Assembly (NCBI GenBank): GCA_030615365.1
Contig: JAUWZM010000109.1
Span: 1 to 7,180, forward strand
Origin: Candidatus Aerophobota bacterium
GTDB lineage: Bacteria; Aerophobota; Aerophobia; Aerophobales; B3-G15
Direction: 5' to 3'
DNA length: 7,180 bases
The position numbers and the translations under genes were made by a program. Below, piece by piece: positions 1-5,423 of this stretch (positions are counted from its first letter, which is position 1; the number at the start of each line of letters is the position of its first letter). The notes under the pieces are model-generated. The model was not told where the DNA came from and ran no database searches. It worked only from the letters and a program-made list of their open reading frames with translations.

Positions 1-157
1 ATTTCCTTACCTCGATATCAAGCTCTATTAACTACCAAAACCTTATTTTCAAAAAACGATCATAAGAAAAATTCTATTTTTTACCTTACTAATTTCTTGC
101 ATTTATCTTTCATATTTACCATAAAACTTTTGACATTACCCAGGAACGCTTACCTTT
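1..157. other. A/T-rich leader before the truncated methylase; no recognisable gene
   Basis: This stretch is very A/T-rich. It contains no identifiable gene, although one forward frame (positions 1-165) happens to stay open up to a TGA at 163-165. Its translation is rich in Phe, Leu and Ile and resembles nothing I know. None of the three forward frames encodes the helicase or the sequence before motif I that should precede the methylase at 158. A weak promoter-like pair can be drawn (TTGCAT at 97-102, CATAAA at 120-125, 17-bp spacer), but it is too poor to call. Confidence 0.4.
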
Positions 158-2209
158 TTGGCTGAGGCAGCTAAATTAGCTGTAAAAGAATTTGTCTCCA
201 AATATGGCGGAGGAGGAAAAGAAGAATTCATCAAAAAGCACATCCTTGAAAATTTCTATGCCTTTGAGCTGATGATGGCACCTTACGCAATTGGACACTT
301 AAAAATGTCTTTTCTCCTGGAAGAACTTGGTTATAAACTCCAAAAGGACGATAGGTTTAAACTTCACCTTACCAATACCTTAGGGATGGAGGAACTTGCT
401 CAAACTGAACTTCCCGGTACGGAATCCCTATCTGAAGAATCTCGTTCAGCAACCGAAATTAAGAAAGAGCAGCCTATTTTGGTAATACTTGGTAACCCGC
501 CATATTCTGGAATATCAGCCAACAAAGGGAAATGGATAGAGGATTTACTGAAGAAAGGTTATATTCGCTCCGATAAAAGTAAAGATGAAGGATATTATAA
601 AGTTGATGGTAAACCTTTGGGTGAGAGGAACCCTAAATGGCTTCAGGATGATTATGTAAAGTTTATTCGTTTTGCCCAGTGGAAAATTGACCAGGCGAGT
701 GAAGGGGTTTTAGGATTCATCACTAATCATAGTTACCTTGATAACCCAACTTTCAGAGGTATGCGGCAGTCGTTGATGGGTAGCTTCGATGAGATTTACA
801 TCCTCGATTTGCACGGCAACAGCTTGAAAAAAGAGAAATGCCCTGATGGTTCAAAAGATGAAAATATCTTTGACATCCGACAGGGAGTGGCTATTACTCT
901 CTTTATAAAAAAGAAAGGGGAGAAGAAAGAATGCAAGGTTTATCACTCAGAAATTTGGGGATTGAGAGAAGTAAAGTATGAATGGCTTTTGGAAAATGAT
1001 ATAAAAACAATAAAAAAATGGCAAAAAATCTCACCGAAATCTGAATTTTATCTTTTTATTCCAAGAGATGAAGAACTTTTGGAAAGGTATAAAAAGTATC
1101 CAAGAATAACGGAAATATTCCCTCTTAATGGCGTTGGAATGACAACAGCCAGAGATCGGTTTGTTATAGATAGAGATAGAAAAACGTTAGAGAATAGAAT
1201 ACGCCTTTTCAAAAATAGCAAATATTCAGATGATGACCTCCATGTATTCTTCCAGATAAATAAAAAGAAAGGCTGGAGTATTAGAAAAGCCTGGAATATG
1301 CTTCAGCCAATTTTAGATTCAGATTTAGATAATTTTATCTTACCAGTTCTTTATCGACCTTTTGATGTTCAGTGGATTTTTTATCACGATTCTGTTGTTT
1401 GGCGAACGGTAAAAAGAGTTATGCGTCATATGATGCAGGAGAATTTGGGGTTAGTTACAGTTAGACAAGTTGCGGAAGGTATTTTTGATCATGTTTTTGT
1501 AACTGGCAATATTATTGAAAGTCGTGTAACGCTAAGCAACAAAGGAATTGCATTTCTCTTTCCTCTCTACGTCTACCCCGATACAAACAAAAAAGACCTA
1601 TTCAGCCAGGCGAAAAAGCCAAATGAAAGACAACCCAACATTAATCCAGAGCTTTTTGCTACCCTTTCCGAGGTTTATAAAAAAGAACCAACACCGGAGG
1701 AAGTTTTTTATTACATCTATGCTATTCTCTACTCCAATATCTACCGAACTAAATACGCCGAGTTTCTAAGAATAGATTTTCCAAGAATTCCCTTTACAAA
1801 AGATTACAAATTATTTAGTAAGATGGCTGAATATGGAAGAAAGCTGGTTGATTTACATTTGCTTAAATCAATAGAATTTAACCCACCCATTGCTAAATTT
1901 CAGGGCAGGGGTGATAGTAAAGTTGAAAGATTGAGGTATGATGAGGAGGAAAAGCGTATTTATATCAGTCAAGCTCAATATTTTGAGGGGATTACAAAAG
2001 AAGTGTGGCAGTACCAGATCGGTGGTTATCAGGTTTTAAATAAGTCGCTGAAAGATAGAAAGGGAGAAAGATTATCTCTTGAAGATATAAAGCACTACTG
2101 CAAGGTTGTAACATCCTTAGAAAAGACTATAGAAATCCAAAAAGAAATAGATGGTTTGTATTTTGAAGTTGAAAAGGGAATTGTTGAATTTGCAGAAGTC
2201 GTAAAATAA
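158..2209 (+). CDS. Type ISP-family adenine-N6 DNA methyltransferase/specificity polypeptide, 5'-truncated
   Basis: The product resembles the methyltransferase and target-recognition half of single-chain type ISP restriction-modification enzymes, which normally carry nuclease, SF2 helicase, methylase and specificity domains in one long chain. Visible here are an N-terminal helix segment typical of the region after SAM motif I (residues 1-60), catalytic motif IV NPPY at residues 113-116 (adenine-N6 class), a segment near residues 186-206 containing FITNHSYLDNPTFRG, and a C-terminal specificity region ending with YQIGGYQVLNKSLKDRKG near residue 640. The TTG at 158 is only a formal start. In-frame codons before it (140-157) read P-G-T-L-T-F, the tail of motif I (normally D-P-x-x-G-T-L-T-F), and an in-frame TGA at 131-133 closes the frame. 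Nuclease, helicase and the Asp of motif I are absent, so activity is doubtful. Family assignment is confident; treating it as a 5'-truncated relic is an inference. Confidence 0.85.
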   Translation: MAEAAKLAVKEFVSKYGGGGKEEFIKKHILENFYAFELMMAPYAIGHLKMSFLLEELGYKLQKDDRFKLHLTNTLGMEELAQTELPGTESLSEESRSATEIKKEQPILVILGNPPYSGISANKGKWIEDLLKKGYIRSDKSKDEGYYKVDGKPLGERNPKWLQDDYVKFIRFAQWKIDQASEGVLGFITNHSYLDNPTFRGMRQSLMGSFDEIYILDLHGNSLKKEKCPDGSKDENIFDIRQGVAITLFIKKKGEKKECKVYHSEIWGLREVKYEWLLENDIKTIKKWQKISPKSEFYLFIPRDEELLERYKKYPRITEIFPLNGVGMTTARDRFVIDRDRKTLENRIRLFKNSKYSDDDLHVFFQINKKKGWSIRKAWNMLQPILDSDLDNFILPVLYRPFDVQWIFYHDSVVWRTVKRVMRHMMQENLGLVTVRQVAEGIFDHVFVTGNIIESRVTLSNKGIAFLFPLYVYPDTNKKDLFSQAKKPNERQPNINPELFATLSEVYKKEPTPEEVFYYIYAILYSNIYRTKYAEFLRIDFPRIPFTKDYKLFSKMAEYGRKLVDLHLLKSIEFNPPIAKFQGRGDSKVERLRYDEEEKRIYISQAQYFEGITKEVWQYQIGGYQVLNKSLKDRKGERLSLEDIKHYCKVVTSLEKTIEIQKEIDGLYFEVEKGIVEFAEVVK

Positions 2210-2291
2210 TATCTAAAGCAAAGTATGAAGATAGAATATTACAATTAATATATCTGGAAAAACAAACTTTTTACTATGAAGGAGTAAATCT

Positions 2292-3272
2292 ATGGATACC
2301 ATTGGGAGAATTGTCTTTCAAATTGGGGTGATTGCTGCCAGCATTGTTCCTCTCATTTGGGTTCTCGGCGTTGCCTTTCTTGGAAAAGCAATTGAAAAAG
2401 GCAAAAAGTCCTCACAGGAGAAAACAAAGAAGGATTTGACAAAAATAAAGAAGCAATTTGAGAAAGCAGAGAAGGACTTCAAAGAAGCTAAAAAAACCGC
2501 AGAATCTTCAAAAATCGAAAAAGCACAGAAATCACTTGCCCAAATTAGCAAACAAAAACAAAAATCTCAGAAAAACCTTCAAAGAATCAAAAAAAAATAT
2601 GAACTTCTTACGATTAACAAAGCAGTAGTTATTCCCTTTTTCGGATCAGTTGCGTTAATAATACTGGGAAAAATTATAGAGATAAATTCCTTGGGATTAA
2701 ATATTAGAGCAGTTATACTAATCGTCTCTGCTATTACTCTTTTCCTATTATTTAAAAGGATCTTTGGAATTATGGGTCTCATTCAAGAACTTTCAATCCC
2801 TTCGGAAGAGGCGAGCTTCAAGCAGATGGCGGAAGCGCTTAAATATGCTCTTGCTGAGCATAAAAAGGAGAAAGAGCCAGAAGTTAAATTGGATTTTACG
2901 ACCTCTTTTCCTCGGCAAGCAAAGGTGAGTGAAGAAATTAAAGTCGAATTTAAGCTTATCTTGACCAAAGGCAAATTCCTTGAAGATACAGAAGTTTGGT
3001 TTTTTGCTCCACCTGGATTTGACTTTTCCGGTGGCTCAAGAAAATGGCACCAGAACAAGGACCACGATATACCAAATGCTTTAACAACCAATGTAGAGAT
3101 TGGTAATATGCAAAAGGGGATGAGTGATCCTGCAGAAATCACAATTATAATCCCTGGAAATCCAGGGAAGTACCCAATGATTTATTGTATATATGGTAAG
3201 GGCTATTACAGCGGAGACGTCCATATCGAAGATGCGTTTGTCGTTACCGAAGAAAGCGAAAGTGAAAGATAG
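2292..3272 (+). CDS. Membrane protein with long Lys-rich coiled coil and C-terminal beta-rich domain, function unknown
   Basis: I do not recognise this 326-residue protein. It has an N-terminal hydrophobic helix (about residues 6-31), a strongly basic, Lys/Glu/Gln-rich helical stretch that should form a coiled coil (about 33-108), two further membrane helices (about 111-129 and 138-155), and a soluble C-terminal region (about 199-320) with alternating hydrophobic residues and Gly/Pro turns, suggesting a beta-sandwich. By the positive-inside rule the basic coiled coil should be cytoplasmic, and with two more membrane passes the C-terminal domain would be cytoplasmic too. The start is well supported: AAGGAG at 2279-2284 lies 7 nt before ATG 2292. 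It sits 82 nt after the truncated methylase and directly before a HicB remnant. A role as a defence accessory is possible from position alone, but no motif supports it. Confidence 0.75.
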   Translation: MDTIGRIVFQIGVIAASIVPLIWVLGVAFLGKAIEKGKKSSQEKTKKDLTKIKKQFEKAEKDFKEAKKTAESSKIEKAQKSLAQISKQKQKSQKNLQRIKKKYELLTINKAVVIPFFGSVALIILGKIIEINSLGLNIRAVILIVSAITLFLLFKRIFGIMGLIQELSIPSEEASFKQMAEALKYALAEHKKEKEPEVKLDFTTSFPRQAKVSEEIKVEFKLILTKGKFLEDTEVWFFAPPGFDFSGGSRKWHQNKDHDIPNALTTNVEIGNMQKGMSDPAEITIIIPGNPGKYPMIYCIYGKGYYSGDVHIEDAFVVTEESESER

Positions 3273-3275
3273 GGG

Positions 3276-3447
3276 CATATCTCTACCAAAATAAGCTCTG
3301 GTTATATGGGTCAGGTTAGTGGAATGGCCAGAGGTAATAACTGAAGGAAATACTTTAGAAGAATGCAGGGAAATGCTTAAAGATGCTTTGTATGAGATGA
3401 TAAAGGCATACCAGCAGCAGGAAAAAGAAATTCCCATTTTTATTTAA
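3276..3447 (+). pseudogene. HicB-like antitoxin remnant, frameshifted and lacking a start
   Basis: From GTG 3319 to TAA 3445-3447 one frame encodes 42 residues beginning VEWPEVITEGNTLEEC and continuing with an amphipathic helix and KEIPIFI. This matches the HicB partial-RNase-H-fold pattern (x-E-x-P-x-V/C-x-T-x-G-x-T-L-E-E-A/C). Immediately upstream, but one frame off, 3294-3317 reads S-S-G-Y-M-G-Q-V, the strand that normally precedes it. Dropping the single A at 3318 joins them as GYMGQV-VEWPEV, in perfect register with the usual GYxAEVPELPGV. Upstream of that the frame runs into the stop of the preceding gene (3270-3272) with no start codon. HicB normally neutralises the HicA mRNA interferase; no hicA-like gene is visible beside it. 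It is probably a decayed copy, although a sequencing indel could explain the frameshift but not the missing start. Confidence 0.6.
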
Positions 3448-3666
3448 CACTTTTGCCAGCCTAATTTCCGCATTATGAATGACAAAATTCAATGCTCGTA
3501 ATATTTTGTGAGTTTATTAGTCACCGTTTTGCATTTTTGAAAGAATGAGCCTTATAAATAAAAACGATTTCGCTCATCGAAATTCTCTAAAAAATCCTTA
3601 TTTTTGTAAAAGTTGAGTCAGGATAAAGTAGCAGTTAAAAAGTGCAAAAATGAACTTTTGGTGTAA

Positions 3667-3687
3667 AATAGTTTAGTTGTAACTATT
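3667..3687. repeat. Inverted repeat, 7-bp arms, possible operator
   Basis: AATAGTT (3667-3673) and AACTATT (3681-3687) are perfect inverted copies around a 7-nt centre. The element lies about 70 bp upstream of the first -35 box, between two copies of the TGAACTTTT motif. A dimeric regulator site is possible, but palindromes of this size also occur by chance in A/T-rich DNA. Confidence 0.35.
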
Positions 3688-3719
3688 CAGGCATCCTGGT
3701 TTAGTTTATTAAATCTGCT

Positions 3720-3741
3720 ATGAACTTTTCTCGAACTTTTT
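3720..3741 (+). promoter_or_regulatory. Tandem 11-bp direct repeat upstream of the first -35 box
   Basis: TGAACTTTT at 3721-3729 and CGAACTTTT at 3732-3740 share eight identical bases and are spaced exactly 11 bp apart, one helical turn. The second copy ends 16 bp before the -35 hexamer at 3757. An identical TGAACTTTT occurs at 3651-3659. Head-to-tail half-sites with an 11-bp period beside a -35 box are typical of OmpR/PhoB-type response regulator sites, but no such regulator is seen in the window. Confidence 0.4.
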
Positions 3742-3756
3742 ATCTAAAATTTTCTC

Positions 3757-3784
3757 TTGACTGTTTGAAGAATTGCGTTATACT
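3757..3784 (+). promoter_or_regulatory. Promoter P1 of the RiPP operon (sigma-70 type)
   Basis: TTGACT (3757-3762) and TATACT (3779-3784) are each one base from the sigma-70 consensus and are separated by 16 bp. Transcription would start near 3791, giving a leader of about 110 nt before the radical SAM gene. Confidence 0.55.
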
Positions 3785-3825
3785 ATTACTTAGACCTTAC
3801 TGGAAAATCGTACTTTTTATAAAAT

Positions 3826-3850
3826 AACTTTGAAAAAACTTTTTAAAGTT
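3826..3850. repeat. Inverted repeat abutting the second promoter
   Basis: AACTTT (3826-3831) and AAAGTT (3845-3850) are inverted copies, and the run of A and run of T inside them extend the symmetry. The element ends one base before the -35 box at 3852. It could be an operator, or a weak A-U hairpin in the transcript from P1. The low complexity limits confidence. Confidence 0.3.
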
Positions 3851-3851
3851 C

Positions 3852-3880
3852 TTGACATCTGTCTTTCAATATAATATATT
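3852..3880 (+). promoter_or_regulatory. Promoter P2 of the RiPP operon (sigma-70 type)
   Basis: TTGACA (3852-3857) matches the consensus -35 exactly and is followed after 17 bp by TATATT (3875-3880). Transcription would start near 3887, leaving only about 15 nt before the radical SAM start codon. The Shine-Dalgarno run GGAAGGTG (3888-3895) would still lie inside the transcript. Confidence 0.6.
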
Positions 3881-3901
3881 TTAAGGTGGAAGGTGTTCTT
3901 G

Positions 3902-4987
3902 ATGAATAATCCAAAACAAAACATATCCTCCAAGAAATATCTGGACACTGATTTGGATGAATTTTATTTTCAATGGCACATTACTGAAAGATGCAATCTC
4001 CGGTGTATCCACTGCTATCAAGAAGGGTATAATATCCGGTCTGAGTTTTCTCTTACTCAACTTAAAAGAATTGCCGATCAGGTTATCCTTGCTTTAAAGA
4101 AGTGGCATAAGAGGGGGAGAATTGCTTTAACAGGTGGAGAGCCTTTTCTGAAGAAAGAGCTATTTCCCCTTATGGAGTACCTGGAACAAAACGAATATAT
4201 CTGGAGAATTGGAATACTTACTAACGGAACCCTGATAGATGAAAAAATAGCGGATAGATTGACAACTTTTCAAAAATTGTATTATATCCAGATTTCTCTG
4301 GATGGTGCGTCAGAAGAAACCAATGATCTTATCAGGGGAAAGGGATCCTATAAGAAAGCCATAGATTCTTTCAGACTCCTTCATCGGAAAGGGATAAATA
4401 CACGGCTGATGTTCACTGTGCAAAAAAGGAATCTTCAGGAGGTTCCTTCACTGATTGATCTTGCTATAAAAGAGAAGATAGATACTCTTACTATTGAGAG
4501 GTTTGTACCGGAGGGGAAAGGTTCTGAAATTAAAGATTGGTTTCTTACAAAAGAAGAGGTTCATAACCTATTTCAATATGTTTCCTGGCGTTCCGATACA
4601 GAATATCAAAAAAAGACTCCTCTGAAAATATTAAAGTATCGAACCCTATGGGCGAATATTGACCCTGAAAGAGCAAAGACTACTGATGTTCCTTTGGAAA
4701 TTGACTTAGGTGGTATGTGCTCTATCGGAATAGATAGCCTTACCATACTCCCAGATGGCACTGTGCTTCCCTGTCGGAGGTTGCCCATTCCTATTGGAAA
4801 CCTAAAAAACGATTCTATCTTTAAAATATGGTATACTTCAGATCTCCTATGGAAAATCAGGAACAAGAATAATCTGAAGGGTAAATGCAATGGATGTGAT
4901 TTAATTCCCCGGTGCAGCGGGTGTCGAGCAACAGCCTATGCTATAACTGGCGATTATCTAGCAGAGGACCCACAATGCTGGAAGTAG
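3902..4987 (+). CDS. Radical SAM/SPASM peptide maturase
   Basis: This 361-residue enzyme should cleave S-adenosylmethionine reductively and use the resulting radical to modify a ribosomal peptide in the cytoplasm. The radical SAM 4Fe-4S site is C31-x3-C35-x2-C38 (CNLRCIHC), with the SAM-binding GGEP motif at 78-81. The C-terminal SPASM domain is complete: C273-x12-G286-x4-C291, then C329-x2-C332-x5-C338-x2-C341 and C359, enough to hold two auxiliary clusters. This layout is that of PqqE, anaerobic sulfatase maturases and sactipeptide/ranthipeptide synthases. ATG 3902 is preferred over the in-frame GTG at 3893 because GGAAGGTG (3888-3895) is properly placed only for the former; TTG 3899 remains possible. 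It lacks a fused RRE domain, and the next gene supplies one. The adjacent Cys-rich precursor makes a thioether-forming role the leading inference, but C-C or other crosslinks cannot be excluded. Confidence 0.93.
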   Translation: MNNPKQNISSKKYLDTDLDEFYFQWHITERCNLRCIHCYQEGYNIRSEFSLTQLKRIADQVILALKKWHKRGRIALTGGEPFLKKELFPLMEYLEQNEYIWRIGILTNGTLIDEKIADRLTTFQKLYYIQISLDGASEETNDLIRGKGSYKKAIDSFRLLHRKGINTRLMFTVQKRNLQEVPSLIDLAIKEKIDTLTIERFVPEGKGSEIKDWFLTKEEVHNLFQYVSWRSDTEYQKKTPLKILKYRTLWANIDPERAKTTDVPLEIDLGGMCSIGIDSLTILPDGTVLPCRRLPIPIGNLKNDSIFKIWYTSDLLWKIRNKNNLKGKCNGCDLIPRCSGCRATAYAITGDYLAEDPQCWK

Positions 4988-5271
4988 ATAAAGTATTGCA
5001 ATTGAAAGAGGAGTTTATTCTCTATAAACTGGAAGTGGATAAGGGAATGTTTTGGTTGTTCAATATTGAAAACGGAGATTCATTCAAACTAAACGAAACC
5101 TCTTACCACATATTATCTTTGTTTGACAGGAATAGGAGTATAGGAGAAATATACAAGTACATTCTTGATAACTATTCTAATACAGATTCCGATGTAGTTT
5201 TAAAAGATTTTGAGGAATTGATGGAGAGAATGAAAAAAGAAAATATATTTGAAGAAAGGAGGTGTGAATAA
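4975..5271 (+). CDS. PqqD-like RiPP recognition element protein
   Basis: This 98-residue protein matches the PqqD fold, a small winged-helix module that binds the leader of a RiPP precursor and delivers it to the radical SAM enzyme. The diagnostic pattern is visible: two beta strands with an aromatic/aliphatic core (WLFNIENGD near residue 25), then the FKLNETSYHILSLFDRN segment where the Asn-Glu-Thr turn leads into the first helix, then SIGEIYKYILDNY and a final amphipathic helix with VLKDFEELMERMKKENIF. ATG 4975 is chosen because AGAGGA (4963-4968) lies 6 nt upstream and the resulting protein has family length. The longer frame from 4912 adds residues encoded entirely inside the SPASM domain of the preceding gene. 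It overlaps that gene by 13 nt, and its TAA overlaps the precursor ATG (TAATG), showing translational coupling. Confidence 0.88.
   Translation: MLEVDKVLQLKEEFILYKLEVDKGMFWLFNIENGDSFKLNETSYHILSLFDRNRSIGEIYKYILDNYSNTDSDVVLKDFEELMERMKKENIFEERRCE
5255..5262 (+). promoter_or_regulatory. Strong Shine-Dalgarno site of the precursor peptide gene
   Basis: AAAGGAGG, continuing into TG, ends 8 nt before ATG 5271. It is the best match to the 16S rRNA 3' end in the operon; the last two genes have no clear site. This decides the start of the small gene and fits a need for more substrate than enzyme. Confidence 0.75.
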
Positions 5272-5423
5272 TGGTGGAAGAAAGAGACAGAGAGTCTCGC
5301 CATGTTTACAAGAAACCTGTGTTTGTAAAAGAGAAGGGGCTTACCTTCCCAAAGGAGATCATAGAAAAATTCAATGGTAGGCGGTTTTGTGTCCAATGCA
5401 GCAGTTGTCATGGGTGTAAATAA
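5271..5423 (+). CDS. RiPP precursor peptide with C-terminal CX2CX2CX2C core
   Basis: This small gene encodes 50 residues from ATG 5271 to TAA 5421-5423. The N-terminal part is highly charged (MVEERDRESRH). A middle segment, VYKKPVFVKEKGLTFPKEI (residues 12-30), has the KP-x-V/I and LTFP character of leaders that pair with an RRE protein. The C-terminus FCVQCSSCHGCK places Cys at 40, 43, 46 and 49, exactly three apart, with RR at 37-38 just before it as a plausible processing or modification boundary. Evidence that it is real: the strongest ribosome binding site in the operon, TAATG coupling with the PqqD-like gene, a position directly after the maturase and recognition genes, and no overlap with a better frame except its last 14 nt. 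The same Cys spacing occurs in the sactipeptide thurincin H, but there the thioether acceptors follow the Cys residues, whereas here only Lys follows. An alternative is a small metal- or Fe-S-binding peptide. Confidence 0.85.
   Translation: MVEERDRESRHVYKKPVFVKEKGLTFPKEIIEKFNGRRFCVQCSSCHGCK

Larger units (their letters stand above)
3448..3901. promoter_or_regulatory. Gene-free regulatory region upstream of the RiPP operon
   Basis: These roughly 450 nt are very A/T-rich and contain no credible coding sequence on either strand. They hold two forward promoters (3757-3784 and 3852-3880), an 11-bp-period tandem repeat (3720-3741) with a further copy at 3651-3659, and inverted repeats at 3667-3687 and 3826-3850. 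A small alternative hairpin (ATTTCG/CGAAAT, 3567-3583, loop of 5) overlaps a competing pairing (ATGAGC 3545-3550 with GCTCAT 3572-3577). No riboswitch class is recognisable. Confidence 0.6.

Noticed and set aside
1..165. Continuous open forward frame ending at TGA 163-165
   Set aside because: The translation is a low-complexity Phe/Leu/Ile/Asn/Lys-rich string with no family resemblance, no visible start, and it overlaps the methylase frame. It could be the tail of a gene from outside the window but cannot be supported.
3567..3583. ATTTCG/CGAAAT hairpin as a terminator
   Set aside because: Only six pairs, A/T-rich, and not followed directly by a run of T, so it lacks the form of an intrinsic terminator.
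3545..3616. 23-residue frame (MSLINKNDFAHRNS...) in the intergenic region as a small peptide gene
   Set aside because: No proper ribosome binding site, no coupling to a neighbour and no leader/core character; it is expected by chance in a region this long.
4912..4974. Longer N-terminus for the PqqD-like protein
   Set aside because: The added residues are the SPASM coding region read in another frame, while ATG 4975 has a good ribosome site and gives the usual family length.
5404..5420. The Cys array as a ferredoxin-type 4Fe-4S site
   Set aside because: CX2CX2C does occur in ferredoxins, but there is no surrounding ferredoxin fold, the peptide is only 50 residues long, and the RiPP genes around it explain it better. 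A metal role is kept only as an alternative.
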